Of a DNA stretch of 64,000 nt, positions 34,517 through 45,892 are shown one piece after another. The position numbers and the translations under genes were made by a program. Source of the DNA: Pseudomonas caricapapayae. GTDB taxonomy: Bacteria; Pseudomonadota; Gammaproteobacteria; Pseudomonadales; Pseudomonadaceae. Positions within the stretch are counted from its first letter, which is position 1. Each line of letters opens with the position of its first letter. The notes under the pieces are model-generated. The model did no database searches and was not told where the DNA came from. It saw nothing but the letters and a program-made list of their open reading frames with translations. Where the stretch lies: NCBI RefSeq assembly GCF_001400735.1, contig NZ_LJPW01000041.1:30804-94803 (forward strand), read 5' to 3'.

Positions 34517-35683
34517 TTACTGGGCCTGCAACACCTCGTCAGCCTTGCCACCGGCATCCTGAATCACCAGATGGATGAAGTGCAGTTTGGCGATCACCGC
34601 AGGAGGCAGCACGAACGGATAGAAGTCCGGTTGCCCCATACTGCGTGACAGCTCGTTGAGCATGCTGGCCAGTTCGATCCAGGCGTTGACGAACGACAGG
34701 AACGCCGGACCGCCGGGATGCTGCGGGTCGTAGAGCACTTCCAGCGGAAACGGCTGATAATCGAGTTCCATATCCCGGGCGCTCATGCCAAAACCCAGCG
34801 CAGTATCGACCGCATCCATCATGTGCAGGTAGTGAGCCCAGGTTTCGGCCCAGTCTTCCCACGGGTGCATGGTGGCGTAGGCACTGACGAAGCTTTCCTG
34901 CCAGTTGTCCGGCGCGCCGTTCTTGTAGTGGTGATCGAGTGCATCGGCGTAACTGGCGCGCTCGTCGCCGAACAGATTGCGGCAGGCGTCCTGCCAGTGA
35001 GTATTGGCAATAAGCCGATCCCAATAGTAATGGCCTACTTCATGACGGAAGTGGCCAAGCAAGGTGCGGTAGGGTTCGTGCAGTTGCACACGCATCGCTT
35101 CGCGGTGTGCGTCGTCGGCTTCTTCGATGTTCAGGGTGATCAGGCCATTGGCGTGGCCTGTGGTCGGTAAATTGCCTTCCAGATCGACACCGACAAAATC
35201 GAAGGCCAGGCCGGTTTCTTCGTCGACTGACTTGGGGATGACTTGCAGCCCCAGAGAAATCAGCTGCGCGACCAGACGCCGTTTGGCGGTCTCGACCTTG
35301 CGCCAGCGCTCACCGTTTTCGGCGATAGACAGATCGGGAATGGTGCGATTGAGGCTACACGCAACGCAGAACTCACTGGCGTTGTGCTCCGGAAACAGCC
35401 AGTTGCAGGCTGCCGGGGTATCGAGATTGGCGCAACGCCGATACAGACCGGCACCTGGCTCATCGCTCAGACGCCAGGTAGTGGGCTCAGGCCCGGCCTC
35501 AAGCGTCGCGATGCGCCCTTGCTCGGGCAGATAGCCCAACGCCGCCGAGCAGGCCAGGCATTGGGTATTGGGGAAAAACACCGACTGGCCGCAGGTGCAC
35601 TGCCAGACCTTGCTGTTACGTTTGGATTCGCCGACAAATGGGGCGGTAATGCGTGAACTCAATTGCTCGAAAAAGCGATACAT
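34517..35683 (-). CDS. Putative zinc-binding metallopeptidase
   Basis: A 388-residue protein. The N-terminal part has a zinc-ribbon-like pair WQCTCG...CLAC and further cysteines. The peptidase motif HEVGHYYW (HExxH) is preceded by LGHFR, and EDWAETWAHYLH downstream can supply the third ligand. It belongs to the family annotated as putative zinc-binding metallopeptidase (PF15887 type); substrate unknown. ATG at 35683 follows GGGAG; an in-frame start eight codons earlier is less supported. Its promoter side faces the 140-bp repeat array. Confidence 0.85.
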   Translation of the reverse strand: MYRFFEQLSSRITAPFVGESKRNSKVWQCTCGQSVFFPNTQCLACSAALGYLPEQGRIATLEAGPEPTTWRLSDEPGAGLYRRCANLDTPAACNWLFPEHNASEFCVACSLNRTIPDLSIAENGERWRKVETAKRRLVAQLISLGLQVIPKSVDEETGLAFDFVGVDLEGNLPTTGHANGLITLNIEEADDAHREAMRVQLHEPYRTLLGHFRHEVGHYYWDRLIANTHWQDACRNLFGDERASYADALDHHYKNGAPDNWQESFVSAYATMHPWEDWAETWAHYLHMMDAVDTALGFGMSARDMELDYQPFPLEVLYDPQHPGGPAFLSFVNAWIELASMLNELSRSMGQPDFYPFVLPPAVIAKLHFIHLVIQDAGGKADEVLQAQ

Positions 35684-35800
35684 GGCGATCTCCCGTTGGC
35701 CTTGCATGGACTAGATCATGCCGACGCTTCAGGGGTTCAAAATATTATCGAGCAGCGGGGACGGATAGCATCGACAGCGTTTGCGCGGGCGAAAACGGTG

Positions 35801-36372
35801 CGTCGCACGCTGGTTGGGATGATCGTTCCGCACGCTCCAGCGTGGGAATGCAGTGCGTGACGCTCCGCGTCACAGATCTACGCCGCAGCATCACGCTCAA
35901 GAGCGGACGCAGAGCGTCCAGAACGGCATGCGACGCAGAGCGTCGCACGCTGGTTGAGATTATCGTTCCGCACGCTCCAGCGCAGGAATGCAGTGCGTGA
36001 TGCTCCGCGTCACAGATCGGCGCTGCGCCATCACACTCAAGATCGGACGCAGAGCGTCCAGAACGGTATGCAACGCAGAGCGTCGCACGATAGTTGAGAT
36101 TATCGTTCCGCACGCTCCAGCGTGGGAATGCAGTGCGTGACGCTCCGCGTCACAGATCTACGCCGCAGCATCACGCTCAAGAGCGGACGCAGAGCGTCCA
36201 GAACGGCATGCGACGCAGAGCGTCGCACGCTGGTTGAGATTATCGTTCCGCACGCCCCAGCGTGGGAATGCAGTGCGTGACGCTCCGCGTCACAGATTTG
36301 CGCTGCGCCATCACACTCAAGAGCGGACGCAGAGCGTCCAGAACGGCATGCGACGCAGAGCGTCGCACGATA
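35801..36372. repeat. Tandem array of four 140-bp units plus a partial fifth
   Basis: The unit beginning CGTCGCACGC repeats at 35801, 35941, 36081 and 36221, exactly 140 bases apart, and starts again at 36361. Each unit carries nested inverted repeats: CGCACGCTCC/AGCGTG, GTGACGC-TCC-GCGTCAC and GCGACGC-AGA-GCGTCGC. Units 1 and 3 share CTACGCCGCAGCATCACGCTC-like bases where units 2 and 4 share GCGCTGCGCCATCACACTC, an A-B-A-B order. No spacer variability as in CRISPR. It fills the gap between ligA and the metallopeptidase gene. Confidence 0.92.
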
Positions 36373-36395
36373 ATCAAGCGGAGCGTCGGCCTTCC

Positions 36396-38837
<2,442 letters not shown>

Positions 38838-38889
38838 TTAAAAGCACGCCAGAGCGCGCTTTTCGTCGGGTATCTGCGCCAGAAAGCGC

Positions 38890-39759
38890 TTAACCGCGAC
38901 GCTGGGTCAACGCTCGGCGCTCGAATTCAACGATGCGCTGACGGTAGTGCTCGATCGTCTGTGCAGTCATGACACTGCGCTGGTCATCCTTCAGTTCGCC
39001 ATCAAGCTCGTGGGCCAGCTTGCGGGCTGCGGCAACCATCACGTCAAATGCCTGCTTGGGATGACGAGGGCCTGGCAAACCAAGAAAGAAGCTGACTGCA
39101 CGAGTGCTGAAATGGTCGATGTCGTCCAGGTCGAACACGCCGGGCTTGACCGCATTGGCCATCGAAAACAGCACTTCGCCGTTGCCTGCCATGCTTTCGT
39201 GGCGGTGGAAAATATCCATCTCGCCAAAACGCAGGCCGCTTTCCAGGATGTTCTGCAGCAGTGCCGGGCCCTTGAACCCGCCTTCGCTGCGCGAGATCAC
39301 GCTGATGACCAGTACTTCCTCGACCGGAGGCAGGTCCTTGTCTTCAGTAATGCGCTGGGCAGGCTTGTCGTCCGGGAAATCGTCGTCGCGCGCGGTGAAC
39401 AGGCTCGGTCCGTCCAGGTCCAGATTCAGATCACCCTGCTGCGGTTCGTCCTTGCGTTTCTTGTCACTGCTGCCGCGTTTATCGCTGTTGCTGCGCTTGC
39501 CTTCACGCGGGCTTGCACTCATCGACGGCAGATCGTGCTCGTCGAGCTGCGGCTCCTTGTGAGTATCCAGCACACGGGGAGGCCCGAGCACTTCGGCGGT
39601 CGTGGCTTCCTCCTCATCCGGAAGATTGGAGAAGCTTCGATCCAGCCTGAATTTCAATTTACCCTTGCTGCCGCGCATACGGCGCCAGCCATCAAAGAGA
39701 ATACCGGCAATGACTATTATGCCGATGACGATCAGCCACTCGCGCAGACCGATTTCCAT
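38890..39759 (-). CDS. zipA: Cell division protein ZipA
   Basis: A 289-residue inner-membrane divisome protein. One N-terminal TM helix ([16 protein letters not shown]), a basic [10 protein letters not shown] segment, a charged and low-complexity linker to about 145, then the FtsZ-binding ZipA domain ([20 protein letters not shown] ... IFHRHE ... [16 protein letters not shown]). ATG at 39759. Downstream of smc by 250 bases on the same strand. Confidence 0.95.
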   Translation of the reverse strand: MEIGLREWLIVIGIIVIAGILFDGWRRMRGSKGKLKFRLDRSFSNLPDEEEATTAEVLGPPRVLDTHKEPQLDEHDLPSMSASPREGKRSNSDKRGSSDKKRKDEPQQGDLNLDLDGPSLFTARDDDFPDDKPAQRITEDKDLPPVEEVLVISVISRSEGGFKGPALLQNILESGLRFGEMDIFHRHESMAGNGEVLFSMANAVKPGVFDLDDIDHFSTRAVSFFLGLPGPRHPKQAFDVMVAAARKLAHELDGELKDDQRSVMTAQTIEHYRQRIVEFERRALTQRRG

Positions 39760-40009
39760 GTAATCCAGTGCCTCTAATGAAGAAATCTGAAAATAAGGGC
39801 CTAAACCCCTTTAATACGTGGTGCCAAGTCCATGTTCTGACTGGCAATTTGCCCACGCGAAAATAAAAAGTGGTCACTAAACTAGCACGACCAAAGGTAA
39901 CTTTACACCGTCTGTTACGTCTCTTCGCCGCCCAAAGTGCCATCTATTGCACAACCGTCACATTTTCAGGTCCTAGCGCAGCGATTTCCCCGGTCGATCC
40001 AGCGTTCAA

Positions 40010-43000
40010 TCAGGCATCCACCAGCGCCATCGCCTGCTCTACATCCACCGCTACCAGCCGCGAACAGCCGGGCTCGTGCATCGTTACACCCATCAATTGA
40101 TCAGCCATTTCCATGGCGATCTTGTTGTGGGTGATGTAGATGAACTGAACAGTTTGTGACATTTCTTTCACCAAACGTGCATAACGGCCCACGTTGGCGT
40201 CATCCAGCGGCGCATCCACCTCGTCAAGCATGCAAAACGGCGCAGGATTGAGTTTGAAAATGGCAAAAACCAGCGCCAGTGCAGTCAAGGCTTTTTCACC
40301 GCCCGACAGCAGATGAATGGTGCTGTTCTTCTTGCCGGGAGGACGCGCCATGATTGTCACCCCTGTATCGAGTAAATCTTCGCCCGTCAGTTCCAAATAA
40401 GCAGAGCCACCACCGAAAACTTTTGGGAAAAGTGCCTGAATTCCGCTATTTATCTGATCGAAGGTATCTTTGAAGCGGTTCCGGGTTTCCTTGTCGATCT
40501 TGCGAATGACGTTTTCCAGCGTGTCGAGCGCTTCTACCAGATCCGCATCCTGCTCATCCAGATAGCGTTTGCGCTCGGATTGCTGCTGGTACTCGTCGAT
40601 GGCGGCGAGGTTGATTGCCCCGAGACGCTGAATACGCCCGGCGATGCTTTCCAGTTGCTGTTCGGCAGCCTGTTCGCTGGCCTCCGGAGTCAGCGTGGCG
40701 AGCACGCCATGCAGATCGTAGCCGTCTTCATGCAACTGATCCTGGAGAGCCTTGCGACGCACGGTCAGCGCCTGCCATTCGAGGCGCTGCTGCTCCAGCT
40801 GGCCGCGCAACAACTGCGATTGCTGCTCGGCCTGAGTGCGGCGCTTTTCGGCTTCACGCAATTCGCGGTCAGCGTCTTCGAGCGCGTTCTTGGCGATGCG
40901 CATTTCGTCATCGACCACCATTCGCCGCTCAAGCAATTCTTCGAGTTTGAGGCGCAACTCTTCAAGGGGGGCCTCGCCCTCCTCCAGGTTCAGGCTCAGT
41001 TGCTCGCGCTTCTCGGTAAGCCTTTCGGACTGCATGCGCAGGCGTTCCAGCGCCTGACGCGTCGAATCGTACTGCGCCTTGAGCGACCCCAGGCGTACCG
41101 CCAACTGATGGCTGTGGTCCTTGTGCTGGCGCGCATCCTGGCGCACTCGGTCCAGACGCTCGCGAAGCGCATCGCGTTGGGCCTGGAGCACCTCACGCTG
41201 CTCGGTATCCTGCGCCATCGCATCCAGTGCATCCTGCAACTGCAGGCGCGATTCGCCGAGGTGCTCGTGCTCGACAGCACGTTGTTCGCCCAGCTCGGCC
41301 AGCTCTTCGTCCAGACGGGAGCGACGCAGGGTCAACTGCTCGACCTTTACCTTGACGGCCGACAACTGCGCCTTCAGCTCACTTTGCTGGCGGGTTTCGT
41401 CCTGCACACGACGGCGCAGTTGTTCGCGAGCGTCTTCCTGCTGCGACTGTTGCTCACGCAAAACCAGCAACTGCTCTTCAAGTGTGGCCAGCGTCGCTTC
41501 GCGTTCATCACGTTCCAACCCCAGCCGTTGCAACTCCTGCCCGCGGGCCAGCACGCCGCTCTGCGCTTCGCTGGCGCGTCGTACGCGCAGAAAGTGCGGC
41601 CCTACCCAGTAACCGTCACGACTGACAAGGCTTTGCCCGGCACCGAGTTGCTTGCGTCGTGCCAGCGCCTCGTCCAGGTCGCCGACTGGAATCACCTGAC
41701 CGAGCCAGGCCGACAGATCAACCGGACTGTCCACCTTCTCCAGCAGGCTACCCGGCATCCGCACAGTGTCGGTACCGGTGCTCAACAGGCGCAGGTCGCC
41801 TTGCTGGAAGTTCGCCAGATCGAGCCCGTCGAAGTCATCCACCAGTACGGCCTGCAAATCAGCGCCAAGCACAGTCTCCACCGCCAGTTCCCAGCCTGCT
41901 TCGACACTCAGTCCTTCGGCCAGCCGCGGGCGCTCGGCCAATTGCTGATCGCGCAGCCATTCGGCAATGCCGGTGTCAGGGTCGAGTGCGGCCTGTTGCA
42001 ACGCTTCCAGGGAGGCCAGCCGGCCATTGAGACGTTGCAGCTCGCCTTGCGCCTGCTGTTGCGCCTGACTGGCGTGTTGCAGCGCATCACGCAATTGCTC
42101 CAGCCGCTCGACCGCCTGTTCTTCACCCAGATGCAGCTCTTCGAGGGTCATGTCACGGGCGGCAAGGTCTTCACCAAGCTCCAGAATGGCCGCATCTTCG
42201 GGGTCGGCGGCCAGCAACTGACGCTCTTCGGCCAGGCGCCGCTGACGCTCGGCCAGTCGTTCAATGCTCTGTTCCAGTTGCTGAATGCGCGACTGCTGGA
42301 CCTGCGCCTGACGCTGCGGCTCGGCAGATTGCTGATTGAAGACGTCCCACTTCTCTTGCCAGCCCTGCATGGCCGCTTCGGCGTCCTCCAGCGCAACGGC
42401 CGACTCCTCGGCGGCCGCGCTGGTCATTTCCTGCTCGGGCTCAAGCATTTCCAGCTCTTCGCCGAGGGTGGCGAGTAGCGTGGTGTCGTGGCCAAGGTGA
42501 GATTCGGTTTCCTGGCGGGCGCGTTCGGCTTCGCGCAGGTCGTCCTGCAACTGGCGCAGGCGCTGCTGGCCGTGCTGGATGCTTTGCTCGACGCGGGCAA
42601 TGTCGCCGCCTACCGAGTAGAAACGGCCCTGCACCAGATTGAAGCGTTCGGACAGATCATGATGCCCGTCGCGCAGCCTCTCGATACTGGCATCGGCGCT
42701 GCGCTGATCTGCCACCAGCGCCTCGAAACCGACTTCCTGATTGCCGATCACGGCCTCGCGCTGACCCACCAGATCATTCAAAGCCTGCCAGCGCAGCGCC
42801 GACAGTTGCGCCTTCAACTGCCGTTCTTCGGCTTTGTATTCCTGATACTTCTCGGCGGCCTGAGCCTGCCGGTGCAGACGCTCCAGCTGACGCTCGAGCT
42901 CTTCGCGCAAGTCAGTCAGACGTGCCAGATTTTCGTGGGTGCGGCGAATACGGTTTTCGGTTTCCCGACGCCGCTCCTTGTACTTGGAGATCCCGGCGGC

Positions 43001-43498
43001 TTCTTCGATAAAGTTGCGCAGGTCTTCAGGCTTGGCCTCGATCAGCTTGGAGATCATGCCCTGCTCGATGATCGAGTAGCTGCGCGGCCCCAGGCCGGTG
43101 CCGAGAAAGATATCGGTGATATCGCGACGGCGGCATTTGGTGCCGTTGAGGTAGTAGCTGTTCTGGCTGTCGCGCGTCACTTTGCGGCGAATCGAGATTT
43201 CCGCATAAGCCGCGTACTCGCCGACCAGGGTGCCATCGGAGTTGTCGAAGACCAGCTCGATACTCGCCTGGCTGACCGGCTTGCGGCTGGTGGAGCCATT
43301 GAAGATGACGTCGGTCATCGACTCGCCGCGCAGGTTCTTGGCCGAGCTTTCGCCCATGACCCAGCGTACCGCATCGATGATGTTGGATTTGCCACAACCG
43401 TTGGGACCGACAACAGCCGCCATGTTACTGGGGAAGTTCACCGTGGTGGGGTCGACGAAAGATTTGAACCCCGCCAGCTTGATGCACTTCAGGCGCAT
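40010..43498 (-). CDS. smc: Chromosome segregation protein SMC
   Basis: A 1162-residue condensin ATPase. Walker A GPNGCGKSN (residues about 32-40), long coiled coil, a hinge around residues 510-650, second coiled coil and the C-terminal LSGGEKALTALALVFA signature with Walker B FCMLDEVDAPLDD. Acts with ScpA/ScpB (not in the window) in chromosome organisation. The ATG at 43498 gives MRLKCIKLAGFKSF as expected; a longer frame to 43588 runs into the gntR gene. Confidence 0.97.
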   Translation of the reverse strand: MRLKCIKLAGFKSFVDPTTVNFPSNMAAVVGPNGCGKSNIIDAVRWVMGESSAKNLRGESMTDVIFNGSTSRKPVSQASIELVFDNSDGTLVGEYAAYAEISIRRKVTRDSQNSYYLNGTKCRRRDITDIFLGTGLGPRSYSIIEQGMISKLIEAKPEDLRNFIEEAAGISKYKERRRETENRIRRTHENLARLTDLREELERQLERLHRQAQAAEKYQEYKAEERQLKAQLSALRWQALNDLVGQREAVIGNQEVGFEALVADQRSADASIERLRDGHHDLSERFNLVQGRFYSVGGDIARVEQSIQHGQQRLRQLQDDLREAERARQETESHLGHDTTLLATLGEELEMLEPEQEMTSAAAEESAVALEDAEAAMQGWQEKWDVFNQQSAEPQRQAQVQQSRIQQLEQSIERLAERQRRLAEERQLLAADPEDAAILELGEDLAARDMTLEELHLGEEQAVERLEQLRDALQHASQAQQQAQGELQRLNGRLASLEALQQAALDPDTGIAEWLRDQQLAERPRLAEGLSVEAGWELAVETVLGADLQAVLVDDFDGLDLANFQQGDLRLLSTGTDTVRMPGSLLEKVDSPVDLSAWLGQVIPVGDLDEALARRKQLGAGQSLVSRDGYWVGPHFLRVRRASEAQSGVLARGQELQRLGLERDEREATLATLEEQLLVLREQQSQQEDAREQLRRRVQDETRQQSELKAQLSAVKVKVEQLTLRRSRLDEELAELGEQRAVEHEHLGESRLQLQDALDAMAQDTEQREVLQAQRDALRERLDRVRQDARQHKDHSHQLAVRLGSLKAQYDSTRQALERLRMQSERLTEKREQLSLNLEEGEAPLEELRLKLEELLERRMVVDDEMRIAKNALEDADRELREAEKRRTQAEQQSQLLRGQLEQQRLEWQALTVRRKALQDQLHEDGYDLHGVLATLTPEASEQAAEQQLESIAGRIQRLGAINLAAIDEYQQQSERKRYLDEQDADLVEALDTLENVIRKIDKETRNRFKDTFDQINSGIQALFPKVFGGGSAYLELTGEDLLDTGVTIMARPPGKKNSTIHLLSGGEKALTALALVFAIFKLNPAPFCMLDEVDAPLDDANVGRYARLVKEMSQTVQFIYITHNKIAMEMADQLMGVTMHEPGCSRLVAVDVEQAMALVDA

Positions 43499-43502
43499 GC
43501 GG

Positions 43503-44162
43503 TCAGCCCGCTGCCAAAGCGGACAGCACAAGCTGACAGCTGCGCTGACAGTAGCTGACCAGCACAACGCGAGTCTTCTGCAGATCACGCGCGATCACGG
43601 CGGCAAGCAGATCGCCGAACAACGTCAGGTAATCGCTCATCTCTGCCTTGCGCTGCTCGAGCGCCAGGAAATAGCTACGGCTCATGGAGGGCTGCAGGTT
43701 CTCGACGGTTTCTTCAAGGTACGGGTTGTTAGCGAACGGATAGGCCGCGCGCATCACATTGAAGCTCTCTTCGACAAAGGCCTTGGCGTCCTGCTGTTCG
43801 AAACTGGCCTGCAGACGCTGCTGGATCTGCACGAACGGCGCGAGATCCGCCTCGGTCTTCCAGCGTTCGACCACCGCATTGGCCAGCAGAATATACAGCT
43901 CGCTCATCAGGCTGCACAGACTGGTCACGTTATGCGCATTGAGCACCGTAACCTGTGCGCCCCGACGCGGCAGGATCACCACCAGATGGCGGCGTTCCAG
44001 AATCAATAATGCTTCGCGCACGGAACCACGGCTGACGTTCAACGCCTGCGTGACTTTCTGCTCCTGGATACGCTCTCCAGGCTTAAGCTCACCGCGAATG
44101 ATCCGCTCGGCAAGATGATGAGCGATTTGCTCAGCGAGGCTGTCCGGGGCCTTGAACGTCAT
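43503..44162 (-). CDS. GntR-family regulator, FCD subfamily (candidate xdh regulator)
   Basis: A 219-residue regulator. The N-terminal winged helix (EQIAHHLAERIIRGELKPGERIQEQKV ... NVSRGSVREALLILE) is the GntR type; the C-terminal helical domain is the FCD/FadR ligand domain. It is divergent from xdhA over 275 bases, which hold the palindrome CTGACT-N4-AGTCAG, so it probably controls xdh genes with a purine-derived ligand. Only four bases before smc, so the two may share a transcript. ATG at 44162. Confidence 0.88.
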   Translation of the reverse strand: MTFKAPDSLAEQIAHHLAERIIRGELKPGERIQEQKVTQALNVSRGSVREALLILERRHLVVILPRRGAQVTVLNAHNVTSLCSLMSELYILLANAVVERWKTEADLAPFVQIQQRLQASFEQQDAKAFVEESFNVMRAAYPFANNPYLEETVENLQPSMSRSYFLALEQRKAEMSDYLTLFGDLLAAVIARDLQKTRVVLVSYCQRSCQLVLSALAAG

Positions 44163-44344
44163 GACTATCCTTCAAAAAAACCAGTTCTGCATGCAAGCCG
44201 CGGAGTGTATCGCAACCTGCATGGATGGCGCAGGGCCATAAACGCGGAAACTGGCACGAAATACGCAAAACCTTGAATTCACCCGTATGGGCGATCCAGG
44301 GACCAGGGGTCTTTGATCGGCAGATTGCTGAAAAACTCAATTTC

Positions 44345-44360
44345 CTGACTCTCAAGTCAG
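44345..44360. promoter_or_regulatory. Operator-like palindrome A1 (gntR/xdhA)
   Basis: CTGACT-CTCA-AGTCAG, a perfect inverted repeat 78 bases before the xdhA start in the divergent gap. The same CTGACT-N4-AGTCAG occurs before tsx and, with one mismatch, before puuE. Binding by the adjacent GntR protein is inferred. Confidence 0.6.
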
Positions 44361-44437
44361 AAACAAATTGACCCAATAAGCAGAGCTGATAGATTCATCG
44401 ACATGTCTGATGACAATAAATGTGAGGGATTTGCGCC

Positions 44438-45892
44438 GTGATTCAGTTCCTTTTGAACCAAGAGCTAAAAACCGAGCGCAGCCTGAATCCGAATATGACC
44501 GTGCTGACCTACCTGCGTGAGCAGGCACACAAGCCCGGTACCAAGGAAGGTTGCGCCAGCGGTGACTGTGGTGCCTGCACCGTCGTCGTCGGCGAGTTGC
44601 ACAATGACGTTACCGGCAAGCAGACGCTGCGTTATCGCAGCCTCAATTCTTGCCTGACCTTCATGGCTTCCCTGCACGGCAAGCAATTGATCAGCGTCGA
44701 GGACCTCAAGCATCAGGGCCAGTTGCACAGTGTGCAAAAGGCAATGGTCGAGTGTCACGGCTCGCAATGTGGCTTCTGTACGCCGGGCTTTGTCATGTCG
44801 CTTTTTGCCCTGCAAAAGAACAGCAGCGACGCCGACGCGCATCAAACCCATGAAGCCCTTGCGGGTAATCTGTGCCGCTGCACCGGTTACCGCCCTATTC
44901 TGGCTGCTGCCGAGCAATCTTGCCGCCAGCGCCTGCCCGATCAGTTCGATCTGCGTCAGGCTCAGACCGTCGAGCGGCTGCGTGCAATTGCTCCACACAC
45001 GCCAGGCGAGCTGAGTGACGGTGAAAAAAGCTGTTTCATTCCGCTGACGGTGGTTGATCTGGCGGACCTGTATGGCAGGTATCCGCAGGCCCGTTTGCTG
45101 GCAGGCGGCACCGATCTGGCGCTGGAAGTCACCCAGTTCCACAAGCCATTGCCCGTCATGATTTACGTCGGCCACATCGACGAGATGAAGGGCGTGGCCC
45201 GTTTCGACGACCGTCTGGAGATCGGTGCGGCAACCCCGTTGACCGATTGCTACGCAGCGCTAAACACCGAATACCCGGACTTCGGCGAGTTATTGCAGCG
45301 CTTCGCCTCGCTGCAGATCCGCAATCAGGGCACGCTGGGGGGCAATATCGGCAACGCTTCCCCCATCGGCGACTCCCCGCCTCTGCTGATCGCCCTTGGT
45401 GCGCAGGTCGTGCTGCGCAAGGGCAACCGCCAGCGCACCCTGGCGCTGGAAGACTATTTCATCGATTACAAAGTCACGGCCCGTCAGGAAAGCGAGTTCA
45501 TCGAAAAGATCATCGTACCCACTGCCGACCCTCGGCAGACCTTTCGGGCCTATAAAATCTCCAAACGGCTGGATGACGATATCTCGGCGGTTTGTGCGGC
45601 TTTTCGCCTGAGAATGGAAGACGGTGTGATCCGCGAGGCGCGCATAGCGTTCGGTGGCATGGCGGCGATTCCCAAGCGCGCAAAGGCCTGCGAAAAGGCC
45701 TTGATCGGGCAGTCATGGAGCCACGCAACCGTGGAGCAGGCTTGCGCCGCTTTGAGCGAAGATTTCACACCGCTGTCGGACTTCCGTGCCAGCAAGGAGT
45801 ACCGCCTGTTGAGCGCACAGAACCTGCTGCGCAAGTATTTCATCGAACTGCAGACGCCTGCCGTTGCAACGCGGGTGACTGACTATGTCTGA
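44438..45892 (+). CDS. xdhA: Xanthine dehydrogenase small subunit (2Fe-2S and FAD domains)
   Basis: A 484-residue subunit that passes electrons from the molybdenum site to NAD+. N-terminal plant-type ferredoxin (EGCASGDCGACTVVVGE), a second [2Fe-2S] domain (CGFCTPGFVMS ... NLCRCTGYRPI), then the FAD domain (LLAGGTDLALE, GTLGGNIGNASPIGDSPP). GTG at 44438 with GAGGGAT eight bases upstream. It overlaps xdhB by eight bases, so translation is probably coupled. First step of the purine cluster together with XdhB. Confidence 0.96.
   Translation: MIQFLLNQELKTERSLNPNMTVLTYLREQAHKPGTKEGCASGDCGACTVVVGELHNDVTGKQTLRYRSLNSCLTFMASLHGKQLISVEDLKHQGQLHSVQKAMVECHGSQCGFCTPGFVMSLFALQKNSSDADAHQTHEALAGNLCRCTGYRPILAAAEQSCRQRLPDQFDLRQAQTVERLRAIAPHTPGELSDGEKSCFIPLTVVDLADLYGRYPQARLLAGGTDLALEVTQFHKPLPVMIYVGHIDEMKGVARFDDRLEIGAATPLTDCYAALNTEYPDFGELLQRFASLQIRNQGTLGGNIGNASPIGDSPPLLIALGAQVVLRKGNRQRTLALEDYFIDYKVTARQESEFIEKIIVPTADPRQTFRAYKISKRLDDDISAVCAAFRLRMEDGVIREARIAFGGMAAIPKRAKACEKALIGQSWSHATVEQACAALSEDFTPLSDFRASKEYRLLSAQNLLRKYFIELQTPAVATRVTDYV

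Noticed and set aside
35801..36372. Tandem array as a CRISPR
   Set aside because: Units are 140 bases with no unique spacers between short repeats and no cas genes; it is a simple tandem duplication.
40580..42478. A 632-residue open frame antisense to smc
   Set aside because: Leu/Gln/Arg-rich shadow of the coiled-coil coding region; no ribosome site or domain.
44022..44027. GGAACC as a second hrp box inside gntR
   Set aside because: No CCACNNA at 15-16 bases; the hexamer is within coding sequence.
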